Source: Gammaproteobacteria bacterium (lineage in GTDB: Bacteria > Pseudomonadota > Gammaproteobacteria > GCA-001735895). From it: DNA of 52,618 nt. The notes beneath the pieces were generated by a model. It did not search any database. It was not told where the DNA came from and saw only the letters and a program-made list of their open reading frames with translations. Location of the stretch: contig JAJDOF010000074.1 in assembly GCA_022340305.1 (NCBI GenBank), forward strand, positions 1 through 52,618, written 5' to 3'. Below are positions 1 through 8,324 of this stretch, piece by piece (the stretch's first letter is position 1; the number at the start of each line of letters is the position of its first letter). The position numbers were made by a program, and so were the translations under genes.

Positions 1-423
1 TGGGTCCTGTTACAGAAACAAGAACCGTATCAGCCAAAGGACTGATACCGGATGGGTTTATTGCCCTGTCATCGTAGCCGATTCAATAATGATCAAAGCG
101 GTTAATCCCACCTGACAAGAGCCTGGCTGGGACACAGTTGACCGACAAACTGAGTGTGTGTTTTAGGCGGTCAGGTGCGGATTTCATTAGGGCGCGATTT
201 TGGCTTCACACAATATTAGCCAACGTCATTTGACGCCGGATATATGTCTTCGCTACCGCTATTCTTATTGGACGGCTCGTCAGTGTCGACAGGGCAGGAC
301 AAGTAAAACAACTTCTTCAATTAGTTTTGAGGAAGCAGGAATCTTTTCTTGATCTTTGGGGAGCGTCCATATATGTCCCCGTGCAGCCCCGCCCTTGCAG
401 CCTTATGGGGAAAGAAACTTCCC
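1..423. other. Non-coding or unrecognised left end
   Basis: No convincing gene is seen in this 423-base stretch upstream of the arsenic promoter. The only open frame of note (complement of about 317-502) runs antisense through the arsR promoter and start, and resembles no family I know. The DNA looks more AT-rich than the chromosome further right. No tRNA, repeat or transposase end was recognised. It may hold the outer boundary of the arsenic cluster. Confidence 0.4.
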
Positions 424-452
424 TTGCAAGGAATTTTATATAAGCGTATAGT
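424..452 (+). promoter_or_regulatory. Putative sigma70 promoter of the ars operon
   Basis: TTGCAA at 424-429 and TATAGT at 447-452 are separated by exactly 17 bases, close to the sigma70 consensus. The inverted repeat at 455-470 lies just downstream, where a repressor would block initiation. Transcription would start near 459, giving a very short leader before arsR. Confidence 0.6.
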
Positions 453-454
453 TC

Positions 455-470
455 ATCGTCGATTAACGAT
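455..470. promoter_or_regulatory. Putative ArsR operator
   Basis: ATCGT at 455-459 and ACGAT at 466-470 form a perfect 5-bp inverted repeat with a 6-base spacer. An outer TTCAT (452-456) / ATGAA (471-475) pair is offset by one base. It lies between the -10 box and the arsR start, where ArsR/SmtB repressors usually bind their own promoter. The site is inferred from position and symmetry only. Confidence 0.5.
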
Positions 471-474
471 ATGA

Positions 475-879
475 ATGAAAATAATTTATATGCATGCCCC
501 AATTCAAGCGCCCAGCCCGGCCAAAGATCAGCCTGTCGATAACATCCTGGAGGACGAGGATATTGCCTTGATCGCCAAGGCCTTGTCGCATCCGGCGCGC
601 ATTCAGATCATCCGCTTGCTTTTGAGCAAGAAAACCTGCATTGGCGGTGACATTGTTGACGTAATCGGTCTGGCCCAGTCTACCGTTTCAGAGCATTTAC
701 GCATTCTCAAGGCCAGCGGCATTATTATCGGCGAAATTACCCATCCACGGGTTTGTTATTCGCTCAATCCCCCGCGGTTACACCCCATTAAGGATTTTCT
801 CGGCCTGCTTCTGGACAGCGATGCCGGGGCTCCAGATGTGGAGTCTGTATGCTGGGTATCGCCTGAGAAAAAACAATAG
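475..879 (+). CDS. arsR: ArsR/SmtB-family metalloregulatory repressor
   Basis: A 134-aa winged-helix repressor, the first gene of the arsenic operon. ArsR/SmtB repressors leave their operator when a metal or metalloid binds cysteines. The HTH core is visible as ALSHPARIQIIRLLL (about 36-50) and LAQSTVSEHLRILKASGII (about 66-84). The protein resembles the subgroup that carries a CICG..C-Y-C type site, but only one cysteine of each pair remains: C55 in TCIGGD and C94 in RVCYS; C126 lies near the C terminus. These three are candidate As(III) ligands. The start at 475 is favoured by reading frame; 490 (MHAPIQ) is an alternative, and neither has a clear Shine-Dalgarno sequence. arsD follows after 28 bases. 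Function is supported mainly by arsD and arsA downstream. Confidence 0.9.
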   Translation: MKIIYMHAPIQAPSPAKDQPVDNILEDEDIALIAKALSHPARIQIIRLLLSKKTCIGGDIVDVIGLAQSTVSEHLRILKASGIIIGEITHPRVCYSLNPPRLHPIKDFLGLLLDSDAGAPDVESVCWVSPEKKQ

Positions 880-907
880 AATTTTGCAAGACTTAAGGAA
901 CCAACAA

Positions 908-1315
908 ATGAAAACGCTAACAATTTATGACCCTGCCATGTGTTGCTCCAGCGGAATCTGCGGTGCTGAGATTGATCAAAAACTGGTGGATTTTGCCGCT
1001 GACCTGGATTGGTTAAAGAGCGAGGGCATTGAAGTCAAACGCATTAACCTGTCGCAGGAACCTGCCTTATTCGCCGCAAATGAACAAGTAAGATCCGTTC
1101 TGGAAAATTCCGGTGTAGCGGGTTTGCCCATCATTCTGGCGAATGATGAGATGCAATCTTCTGGACAATATCCCGACCGTGTGAAATTGGCACAAATGGC
1201 CGGTATGACGGCCGCTGATGCAATTGCCGATGCTGTTGACCTGGCATCGGCTCCTGCCAAACCGTGCTGTGGAGCAGATGACGACGCAGAGAAAACATCG
1301 TCAAGCTGCCGCTGA
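908..1315 (+). CDS. arsD: Arsenite metallochaperone ArsD
   Basis: A 135-aa ArsD, the cytosolic chaperone that hands As(III)/Sb(III) to the ArsA ATPase and raises its affinity. The family hallmark is at the N terminus: MKTLTIYDPAMCCSSGICG, with C12, C13 and C18 forming the metalloid site. A second vicinal pair (C120, C121) and C134 lie in the C-terminal tail, as in the plasmid R773 protein. The start at 908 is set by this conserved N terminus and by an AAGGA ribosome site at about 894-898. The frame is open upstream to 821, inside arsR, but that extension does not belong. It sits between arsR and arsA, the usual order. Confidence 0.96.
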   Translation: MKTLTIYDPAMCCSSGICGAEIDQKLVDFAADLDWLKSEGIEVKRINLSQEPALFAANEQVRSVLENSGVAGLPIILANDEMQSSGQYPDRVKLAQMAGMTAADAIADAVDLASAPAKPCCGADDDAEKTSSSCR

Positions 1316-1350
1316 TCTGACCTCGCCCGACTGTATAAGCGGTATAAATC

Positions 1351-3120
1351 ATGTTCAAGGACCTGCCCAAATTTGTTTTCTTCACCGGTAAAGGGGGCGT
1401 CGGAAAAACTTCGCTTGCCTGCGCCACCTCGCTCAGTCTGGTCGGCGCTGGAAATCGGGTTTTACTGGTAAGTACTGACCCCGCCTCTAACGTGGGCCAG
1501 GTTTTTGCAACCAGTATTGGCAACAAGATTACCCCCATCGACGATGTGTCAGGGCTTGACGCGATCGAGATCAACCCGGAGGAAGCCGCGGCAGATTACC
1601 GCGAACGCATCGTCGGGCCGATGCGCGCTATTCTGCCAGCGGACGCACTGCGCAGCATAGAAGAACAGTTATCGGGGGCCTGCACCACTGAAATTGCCGC
1701 CTTTGATGAATTCACCGACCTCTTAACCAATAACGATTTACTGGCGCGTTACGATCACGTCGTGTTCGACACTGCCCCCACGGGACACACCATCCGCATG
1801 CTCAAACTGCCCGGCGCATGGTCCGGTTTTCTGCAAGCCGGCAAAGGTGATGCATCCTGCCTTGGTCCGCTTGCAGGGCTTGCGAAACAGCGCACACGCT
1901 ATGCCGCGGCGGTTGATCGATTATCTGACAGTGCAACAACGCGCCTCATCCTGGTGGCGCGACCCAGCCAGTCTGCCCTGAATGAAGTGGCGCGTACGGC
2001 AAAGGAACTGGCCGATATCGGAATTCAAAACCAGGAGCTCGCAATCAATGGAATGATGCCACAGGAGACGGGGGGCGACCCCCTGGCAGAGGCATTGTTG
2101 CAGCGTGACAAAGATGCGCTGGCAACGACCAGCGCCGAGGTGGCCGCCCTGCCGCGCACGGTATTTGCGCTGCGATCGGAGAACCTTGTCGGCCTTGATG
2201 CATTGAAACGGTTTGCCGCCTGCGCACCCGATAGTTTAGAGGATGGACAAGGCAGCACAATGACGGCTGCAGATCTTCCCACGCTTGCGGCACTGGTCGA
2301 CGATATTGAAGAACCCGGTAAAGGTTTGATTATGTTCATGGGCAAAGGCGGGGTTGGTAAAACCACGATGGCCGCCGCGGTAGCCGCGGAACTGGCCACG
2401 CGTGGTCATCAAGTGTTGTTGAGTACGACCGATCCAGCGGCGCATATCACGGAAACCCTGGCAGGTGGGCTGAGCGGTCTGACCGTCAGCCGCATTGATC
2501 CCGAGCAGGAAACCGCCAGGTACCGCGATCATGTCATGGCGACCAAAGGCAAGGATCTGGATGAGCAGGCCAGCGCAATGCTCGAAGAAGACCTGCGGTC
2601 GCCCTGTACCGAAGAAATAGCCGTATTCCAGGCGTTTTCACGCGTCATCCGCGAAAGTTCGAAACACTTTGTGGTGATGGATACCGCGCCCACGGGGCAC
2701 ACCTTGTTGTTGCTGGATGCAACCGGGTCATACCACCGCGACATCATGCGCCACACGGGCGATACCCCGGGTAAACGGGTGACGCCCATGATGCGCCTGC
2801 AAGACCCTGCGCAGACAAAAATCATGATTGTCACCCTGCCCGAGACCACCCCTGTCCTGGAAGCTGCACAGCTGCAAAACGATCTGCAACGCGCGGGCAT
2901 CCAACCCTGGGGCTGGATCGTCAATTCCAGTCTTGCGGCAGCGCAAACCCATCATCCGTTACTGCAAAAGCGTGCTCGATCCGAAGCTGAACAAATCGCC
3001 AGAGTCCGCGATGAGCTTTCCAGACGATATGCGGTGGTACCGATGCAGGCGCAAGAGCCCGTTGGTGTCGAAAAGCTGAAAAGCCTTTGTGAAACAGCCG
3101 GCAATTCCGCTGCTGCCTGA
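1351..3120 (+). CDS. arsA: Arsenite/antimonite-stimulated ATPase ArsA
   Basis: A 589-aa two-domain ATPase, close to the usual 583 aa. ArsA accepts As(III) from ArsD and powers an arsenite carrier. Both halves carry a deviant Walker A P-loop, GKGGVGKT at residues 13-20 and 331-338, and both carry the DTAPTGHT signal. The three cysteines of the metalloid site are present: C111 (GACTTEI), C170 (ASCLGP) and C419 (SPCTEEI), matching C113/C172/C422 of the R773 enzyme. A full-length, apparently functional ArsA is therefore expected. Its usual membrane partner ArsB or Acr3 is absent from the operon and the rest of the window. The next gene starts 17 bases downstream. Confidence 0.96.
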   Translation: MFKDLPKFVFFTGKGGVGKTSLACATSLSLVGAGNRVLLVSTDPASNVGQVFATSIGNKITPIDDVSGLDAIEINPEEAAADYRERIVGPMRAILPADALRSIEEQLSGACTTEIAAFDEFTDLLTNNDLLARYDHVVFDTAPTGHTIRMLKLPGAWSGFLQAGKGDASCLGPLAGLAKQRTRYAAAVDRLSDSATTRLILVARPSQSALNEVARTAKELADIGIQNQELAINGMMPQETGGDPLAEALLQRDKDALATTSAEVAALPRTVFALRSENLVGLDALKRFAACAPDSLEDGQGSTMTAADLPTLAALVDDIEEPGKGLIMFMGKGGVGKTTMAAAVAAELATRGHQVLLSTTDPAAHITETLAGGLSGLTVSRIDPEQETARYRDHVMATKGKDLDEQASAMLEEDLRSPCTEEIAVFQAFSRVIRESSKHFVVMDTAPTGHTLLLLDATGSYHRDIMRHTGDTPGKRVTPMMRLQDPAQTKIMIVTLPETTPVLEAAQLQNDLQRAGIQPWGWIVNSSLAAAQTHHPLLQKRARSEAEQIARVRDELSRRYAVVPMQAQEPVGVEKLKSLCETAGNSAAA

Positions 3121-3137
3121 AGATAAAGGTTTCTAAA

Positions 3138-4133
3138 ATGGGCATTGATACGTCAGAACAACAAATCTGTCCCCCGACCCTGGTGGATGTGAAAGCAGCC
3201 GCGGCCCTCTGCGATCCGGTTATAAAAACACCCTTGCTGGAAAATCCGGAAGTAAACAGCCTGTTATCGGGTCGTTTACTAATCAAGGCTGAAACAGCAC
3301 AGAGGACCGGGGCATTTAAGTTTCGGGGCGCCTATAACCGCATCCGCCAGATGGATGAGGCCCAGAAAAAGCGCGGCGTAATTGCCTATTCTTCCGGCAA
3401 TCATGCACAAGCGGTCGCGTTGGCGGCGCAAATTTGCGGAACCTCTGCATTGATTGTGATGCCTGACGATGCGCCCCTTAGCAAGATAGCCCGTACCCGT
3501 GAACTGGGCGGCAAGATAATCACTTACAATCGCACCGCGGAAGTACGTGAAGAAGTGGCCGAGCGCATACAGGCTGAAGGTAATTACGTCATGGTGCCAC
3601 CCAATGAAGACCGTAGGGTGATGGCGGGCGCGGGAACCGTGGCCCTGGAACTGGTGGACCAGGTCGATGCACTCGATGCGGTCCTGGTACCTTGCGGCGG
3701 GGGTGGGCTCACCGCTGCCACGGCCATCGTCATGCAGGCCCTTTCACCAAAGACCAGGATCTATGCGGTAGAACCGGAATTTTTTGACGATACCCGCCGC
3801 TCACTGGAGGCCGGCAAACGGCTATCGAATCCAAAGGGACAGAAAACCATTTGCGATGCGATCATGACCGATACGCCGGGAGCATTGACCTTCCCGATCA
3901 ATCAAAAGCTTCTGGCAGGGGTTTTAACGGTCAGCGATGATGACGTACGCTGCGCCATGGCCTTTGCTTTCGAGCATTACAAGATCGTGGTGGAACCCGG
4001 GGCAGCAGTCGGCCTGGCTGCAGTGCTAAGCCTCAAAATAGACATCAGAGATAAAGCAATTGCCGTCATTGCAACAGGTGGTAATGTGGATTCGGAAGAT
4101 TTTTGCGCGGCCCTTAATGCTAAGGCTGGATAA
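3138..4133 (+). CDS. PLP-dependent threonine/serine dehydratase-like enzyme
   Basis: A 331-aa fold-type II PLP enzyme of the threonine dehydratase / serine racemase / hydroxyaspartate ammonia-lyase group. The cofactor lysine is K61 in GAFKFRGAYNR. The substrate loop SSGNHAQAV, the phosphate loop CGGGGLTAA and a C-terminal ATGGNVD are intact. It has no C-terminal ACT domain, so it resembles the short catabolic or racemase forms rather than allosteric IlvA. An AAAGG ribosome site precedes the start. It lies 17 bases after arsA and 9 bases before the half-aquaporin, so it is almost surely co-transcribed with the arsenic genes. Such an enzyme is not a standard part of ars operons. Its true substrate is unknown; an amino acid with a beta-leaving group is the family expectation. 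Confidence 0.85.
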   Translation: MGIDTSEQQICPPTLVDVKAAAALCDPVIKTPLLENPEVNSLLSGRLLIKAETAQRTGAFKFRGAYNRIRQMDEAQKKRGVIAYSSGNHAQAVALAAQICGTSALIVMPDDAPLSKIARTRELGGKIITYNRTAEVREEVAERIQAEGNYVMVPPNEDRRVMAGAGTVALELVDQVDALDAVLVPCGGGGLTAATAIVMQALSPKTRIYAVEPEFFDDTRRSLEAGKRLSNPKGQKTICDAIMTDTPGALTFPINQKLLAGVLTVSDDDVRCAMAFAFEHYKIVVEPGAAVGLAAVLSLKIDIRDKAIAVIATGGNVDSEDFCAALNAKAG

Positions 4134-4142
4134 GATCGAAAA

Positions 4143-4487
4143 ATGAATAAAGCCATACCACGTAAACTGATGACCGAATGGATCGGTTTATTTTCATTAC
4201 TGGCAACCGTTATCGGCTCCGGGATCATGGCCGAGAGGCTCGCGGGTGGAAAGGTCGCCATCGCATTTTTGGGAAATACCATTCCAACGGGCGCAATCCT
4301 GGTCGTCCTGATGGTGGTCTTTGACCCCATTTCGGGCGCACATCTGAATCCTGCCGTGACCATCGCGCGCGGCTTTTCCAATACGTTTGCGGGCATTCAA
4401 CCCGTCGACATTGCGGTTTTTGTGGGGATGCAATTACTGGCGGCCTGTCTTGCGACATTCTTTTTCAAATGGTCACTGAAGGAATAG
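4143..4487 (+). CDS. Half-length aquaporin/glycerol-facilitator (MIP) protein
   Basis: A 114-aa membrane protein equal to the first of the two repeats of a MIP channel. Residues 11-31 (TEWIGLFSLLATVIGSGI) match the first helix, 38-60 the second, SGAHLNPAVT (64-73) holds the single NPA motif (69-71), and 88-108 the third helix. It most resembles the AqpS-like aquaporins found in some ars operons. Usual MIP proteins have about 230 aa and two NPA motifs. The stop at 4485-4487 is followed after 9 bases by the complete N terminus of the next gene, so there is no remnant of a second half. It is either a half-channel that must pair with itself or another protein, or a cleanly truncated gene. Confidence 0.85.
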   Translation: MNKAIPRKLMTEWIGLFSLLATVIGSGIMAERLAGGKVAIAFLGNTIPTGAILVVLMVVFDPISGAHLNPAVTIARGFSNTFAGIQPVDIAVFVGMQLLAACLATFFFKWSLKE

Positions 4488-4496
4488 GCTTTTCTT

Positions 4497-5690
4497 ATGC
4501 TTCAATATGATCCCCTCTCCCCGTTCGATGAAGAGATAAACCGGCGCGACGTTCCTGCCCTGAAGACTCACCCAATGGTTGTCGGGCTGCATGGCGAGAA
4601 CCTGTTTGCTGCAGGCGTGGCAGACATGGATTTCAAAGCCCCACCAGCGGTGCTTGAAGCCATGCAAAAGCGGCTGGATCATGGAGTGTTCGGGTATGAA
4701 GCGATGCCGGCAGGTTTACTACGCGCCCTAGTGAGATGGCTGCAGCAGCAACACAACTGGGAGGTTGCAAAAGACCATATTCTCACCTCACCGAATATCC
4801 TGACCGCTCTGGCGATGGCTGCCTCTTTGTTTACCGACGAAGGGGATGCGGTCATCGTGCAGCCACCCGTTTTCTTCGATTTTTTCGATGTGTTAAACGA
4901 GAACCACCGGGAGATAGTGCAAAACCCGCTGATCTTTGATCAGGGGCTTTACCGAATGGACTTTGAGGACCTGGAAAACAAGGCGTCCAGGCCGAAGACA
5001 AAAATGATTTACCTGTGTAACCCGCATAACCCGGTCGGACGGGTGTGGGGTGAACAGGAGCTGCGAACTTTGGGTGACATCTGCAAACGCCACGGTGTGC
5101 TGGTGGTGAGCGACGAGATGCACGGCGATCTCGTGTTTAGCGGTCACAAATACACACCATTTGCATCGCTTGGGCCGAAATATGCAGCGAACTGCATCAC
5201 CTGTATTTCACCGGCAAAGACTTTCAATATTGCATCTTGCTGCGCCTCGTTTACGCTGATCGCCGACGAGGACATGAGAAAAGCATTTCAAGTTGAAAAC
5301 AGCCGCCTTTCGGTTAACAAAAACAATCCATTCGCTAATGTGGCCATGCAGGCCGCTTACTCCAGTGGTGCTCCCTGGCTTGAGGCGGTTATCGCCTATC
5401 TGGAGAACAACGTTGAATTGGTACGAGCAGCATTGCGCAATATCCCCGGAGTCGAACTGGTCGAACCCGAGGGAACCTATTTATTATGGATAAACTTTAA
5501 CGGGCTCGGACTGGGACTGGATGAACTGTATACTTTCCTCAGAAAAGAGGCGCAATGGTCCGTTACCCGCGGGCATTCATTTGGCAAAGAAGGCCAAGGC
5601 TTTGCCAGGGTCAATATTGCCTGTACCCGGGCGAAACTCGAAACTGCACTTGGCAATCTTGAACTCGCGGCAGGCAGATTGCATTCTTGA
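4497..5690 (+). CDS. MalY/PatB-family PLP-dependent C-S lyase / aminotransferase
   Basis: A 397-aa fold-type I PLP enzyme of the MalY/PatB group (cystathionine beta-lyase or cysteine-S-conjugate lyase activity in known members). The family start is visible as GVADMDFKAPPAVLEAMQKR and HGVFGYEAMP. Later come CNPHNPVGRVW, SDEMHGDLVF and the Schiff-base lysine K241 in SPAKTFNIA, then the C-terminal GxxxxRVN-type element (GFARVNIAC). Length is normal (about 390). It begins 9 bases after the half-aquaporin and is the last gene of the arsenic operon. A lyase that splits C-S bonds could release sulfide or cleave arsenic-thiol conjugates, but that link is inference. No strong terminator is seen after it. 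Confidence 0.85.
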   Translation: MLQYDPLSPFDEEINRRDVPALKTHPMVVGLHGENLFAAGVADMDFKAPPAVLEAMQKRLDHGVFGYEAMPAGLLRALVRWLQQQHNWEVAKDHILTSPNILTALAMAASLFTDEGDAVIVQPPVFFDFFDVLNENHREIVQNPLIFDQGLYRMDFEDLENKASRPKTKMIYLCNPHNPVGRVWGEQELRTLGDICKRHGVLVVSDEMHGDLVFSGHKYTPFASLGPKYAANCITCISPAKTFNIASCCASFTLIADEDMRKAFQVENSRLSVNKNNPFANVAMQAAYSSGAPWLEAVIAYLENNVELVRAALRNIPGVELVEPEGTYLLWINFNGLGLGLDELYTFLRKEAQWSVTRGHSFGKEGQGFARVNIACTRAKLETALGNLELAAGRLHS

Positions 5691-5831
5691 TACAAACTGT
5701 CAGAAAAATATAGGCCTGATTGTCTATCCAGATACAAGCTCTGACCATAGCTGGCGATATCAATTTTCTGGCTGTTGAAATAGACAGGGAGAAGTAACGC
5801 CGGAACGAAGGGGCGAATCTGCGGATCAGGC

Positions 5832-5859
5832 AAAGAAAAAGCCCCTGCATCAGGGGCTT
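5832..5859 (-). terminator. Rho-independent terminator of tRNA-Thr
   Basis: Read on the - strand, a perfect stem GCCCCTG / CAGGGGC with a 3-base loop (5841-5857), extended by two A-T pairs, is followed by a T-rich run TTTTTCTTT. It starts a few bases after the encoded CCA end of the tRNA. Confidence 0.85.
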
Positions 5860-5864
5860 GGAAT

Positions 5865-5940
<76 letters not shown>

Positions 5941-6022
5941 ATTTACTTTCAAATTGCCACCGAAGCGGCTCTCGCGGAACTTCTGAGGCTCCGGCGAGGG
6001 CGCGAATTTTATTGCCTTTGCG

Positions 6023-6805
6023 CTAACTTGGCAAGCACTGGGTTGGGGTCTGGCTGATTCCATCGTCGAATTCGTCCTGTTTCAGCAGGCGCATCACTTC
6101 ATTTTCGCTCGACTGCTCGGCATAAACCCAGTAAATAATGCGTTCGCGGTAACGCGCCTCGGTTTTAACCGGGAAGCCGAGTTTCTGAACCCGAGACGCG
6201 AGTCGGTCTGCATTCTTTTTCAAACCAAAAACGCCCAGCGAAACCACGTTTGGAGTCTCGGTTCCACCGACGATGATGTGATCACGCAGTCCTTTTGCCG
6301 TCAGCTGATTAGCGGTCTTCAGCGCATCGGCGCGAGTCTTGTGACCGTCGATATAGACCATCACACCCATGTACTGCTTTTCCAGGCTGGACTTGAGTGC
6401 CACATCGATACGCTTGCCGCTGTAACGACCGCTGATTTCGATCGCGCGCGCCTTGTCCTTGACCGGCCCAATGGTGTAACACACACGCTTGTCGCTGTCG
6501 TCCTCGGTGACCAGCACTTCGGGGTCTGTCATTTCAGGCGTTGCTTGCGTCGCTCCGGCGGCTTGTTCCCGATTCCGGGTTTGCGCCGCGCTTCGCTGCG
6601 AAGTTTGTGGCTTTACCGCTACCTCAACTTTCGCTGGCTCCTGGACCTGCTTGACGATTTCAGTATTCGCCTCGCTCAACAACTGCAGTTCTTCGGCGGC
6701 GGGAATCCTCGGGGTGTCGACGAACAATTGCTCGTATGGCAGCAACCACTGGAACACCGCGAAAGCGAGATTGCCGATCAACAGTAAAGCGAAAAAGGCC
6801 CTCAC
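6023..6805 (-). CDS. SPOR-domain membrane protein
   Basis: A 260-aa protein with one N-terminal membrane helix (about 3-22, FFALLLIGNLAFAVFQWLL), a long polar linker and a C-terminal SPOR-like domain (about 170-255, with VVSLGVFGLKKNADRLASRVQKLG). SPOR domains bind peptidoglycan stripped of stem peptides, often at the division site. An additional repeat around 110-165 (CYTIGPVKDKARAIEI, VYIDGHKTRADALKTANQL) looks like a second, degenerate SPOR-like unit. The start overlaps the coaX stop by 4 bases (ATGA), so it is the last gene of the M61-birA-coaX-SPOR operon. The order coaX followed by a SPOR gene is known from other gammaproteobacteria. The exact cell-envelope role is not shown. Confidence 0.85.
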   Translation of the reverse strand: MRAFFALLLIGNLAFAVFQWLLPYEQLFVDTPRIPAAEELQLLSEANTEIVKQVQEPAKVEVAVKPQTSQRSAAQTRNREQAAGATQATPEMTDPEVLVTEDDSDKRVCYTIGPVKDKARAIEISGRYSGKRIDVALKSSLEKQYMGVMVYIDGHKTRADALKTANQLTAKGLRDHIIVGGTETPNVVSLGVFGLKKNADRLASRVQKLGFPVKTEARYRERIIYWVYAEQSSENEVMRLLKQDEFDDGISQTPTQCLPS

Positions 6806-7536
6806 CGGGCAGCAAGCCTGCTCATACCACGAAACACCAGGTCCGGCACGATGCGCGCAGGCTGCTCGAGTATGCGCTGCACGCGCGCAGCATCACCGCC
6901 GGTCAGCAGCAAGCCAGGGTTGTCGTTCAGCAATGGGATCCAGCGATTCACCAGCGTGGGTAAGCTCTCGATTGAATGGTGCTGGTAGTCTATCTGAATC
7001 GCCGCCTCCGTTGAACAGCCGGGCGACGAGGTGTCAGCAATCGCCGCATGACTAAAATCGATGTGACTGAATATTTTCCTGAACGCCTCGATCGAGGTGT
7101 TGAAGCCGGGCAAAATCGCCCCACCAAGATGCCGGCCATCCGCAGTTAGCAGGTCCAGGGTAATCGCACTGCCGGCATCGATGACAATGCAGTCCGTAGC
7201 GGACATTTCGGCAGCTCCCAGCAATGCCATCCAGCGATCGACACCGAGCCGACCGGGTTCATCGTAACCATTGGTTACTCCGAGCGCCTTTGGCTCAGAG
7301 CGAAATCGAGTCACCTTCGCTGCGCAGCGCTGTGCCAGGCAGGCCTCCAGCGTGGCCTGGCGCGCGCTGTCGAGAACGGAGCACAGGTAAGCCTGCGTGC
7401 ACTCCAGTGACTTTATCCAGCGAGTCAGGCGCTCGCTCCAGTCGACCTGGTAAGAACAGGCAAAACTCGCCTGCAGTCGTCCTGCCTGCAAATACTGAGC
7501 CTTGAGTCTGCTGTTGCCACAATCGAGCAGTATCAT
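6802..7536 (-). CDS. coaX: Type III pantothenate kinase
   Basis: A 244-aa ASKHA-fold kinase that phosphorylates pantothenate, the first step of coenzyme A synthesis. The phosphate-binding start LLDCGNSRLK, the GVDRWMALLGA segment (pantothenate site) and DAGSAITLDLL (second phosphate loop) are all present in order. The length is normal for CoaX. It overlaps birA upstream and the SPOR gene downstream by 4 bases each, so the three are translationally coupled. The birA-coaX pairing is a frequent bacterial arrangement. Confidence 0.95.
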   Translation of the reverse strand: MILLDCGNSRLKAQYLQAGRLQASFACSYQVDWSERLTRWIKSLECTQAYLCSVLDSARQATLEACLAQRCAAKVTRFRSEPKALGVTNGYDEPGRLGVDRWMALLGAAEMSATDCIVIDAGSAITLDLLTADGRHLGGAILPGFNTSIEAFRKIFSHIDFSHAAIADTSSPGCSTEAAIQIDYQHHSIESLPTLVNRWIPLLNDNPGLLLTGGDAARVQRILEQPARIVPDLVFRGMSRLAAR

Positions 7537-8324
7537 GCGCCCGGCGCTCGCAATGATATCTCGGCGGCCGAGTAAAGTTCGATTCCGCGCGCGGTTTGCA
7601 GGCGCAGCTGCCCCTGTTCGTCGATTCCGCGATTGATACCGTTGATGCGTTGCTCGCCACTGACGACCTCGACGCTGCGTTGGTGATAGGCGTCGAAGTC
7701 GGAAAACTCACCGATCAAAGCTGCTGCCGCATCGATCTCGAAACTTCGAATCGCCGCGATTACTGCCTCGATAGATGCCACCAGCAATTTGCTGCGATCC
7801 AGGTCATCACCGAGAGCCTGGCAGAGACTGGTCGCGGGACGATCCAGTGTGGCGAGTTCAGCGGCGCTCATCTGCAGGTTGAGCCCGAAACCGATGGCGA
7901 AGAAAAAGCGGCCAACGCCGCCGGTGCGCGATTCAATCAGGATGCCGCCCAGCTTGGCGTCGGCGAGCAACAGATCATTCGGCCACTTGAGCTTGACCGC
8001 AAGCCCGGTTTGCGTGCGCAATGCACGGCACAGAGCGATCCCGGTAACGATGCTGAGCAGACCCTGGCGCGCCGCGGGAATCTCGCGACTGATGCCGACC
8101 GTACAATAAATATTGCGCGCGAATGGCGACAACCACTGGCGACCGCGCCGACCGCGCCCGGCGCTTTGCGCCTCGGTGAAAGCGACTACATCGCGTCCAT
8201 GATCGGCGTGATGCTGCAATGCATCGGCATTGGTCGACCCGGTCTCCTCGCGATAGAGCCAGTCGAACCCCTGTACCTCGACCGCCGCTTTGACCTGCGC
8301 CTGATTGATCGGCTCGTCGGTCAT
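7533..8324 (-). CDS. birA: Biotin--[acetyl-CoA-carboxylase] ligase, single-function
   Basis: A 263-aa biotin protein ligase that activates biotin to biotinyl-AMP and attaches it to the biotin carboxyl carrier protein. GRGRRG (57-62) is the adenylate loop, KWPNDLLL (113-120) and AKLGGILIE (123-131) form the biotin pocket, and the small C-terminal domain follows. The N-terminal winged helix of the bifunctional E. coli BirA is missing, so this form should not repress biotin genes. The start at 8324 is chosen because it makes a TGATG overlap with the M61 stop; an in-frame start at 8345 would run further into that gene. Confidence 0.94.
   Translation of the reverse strand: MTDEPINQAQVKAAVEVQGFDWLYREETGSTNADALQHHADHGRDVVAFTEAQSAGRGRRGRQWLSPFARNIYCTVGISREIPAARQGLLSIVTGIALCRALRTQTGLAVKLKWPNDLLLADAKLGGILIESRTGGVGRFFFAIGFGLNLQMSAAELATLDRPATSLCQALGDDLDRSKLLVASIEAVIAAIRSFEIDAAAALIGEFSDFDAYHQRSVEVVSGEQRINGINRGIDEQGQLRLQTARGIELYSAAEISLRAPGA

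Noticed and set aside
317..502. 61-aa frame on the - strand before arsR
   Set aside because: Lies antisense to the ars promoter and arsR start, no ribosome site, no family resemblance.
4488..4600. Possible frameshifted second half of the aquaporin
   Set aside because: The MalY-like gene begins 9 bases after the stop with its own complete N terminus; no helix or second NPA is seen in any frame.
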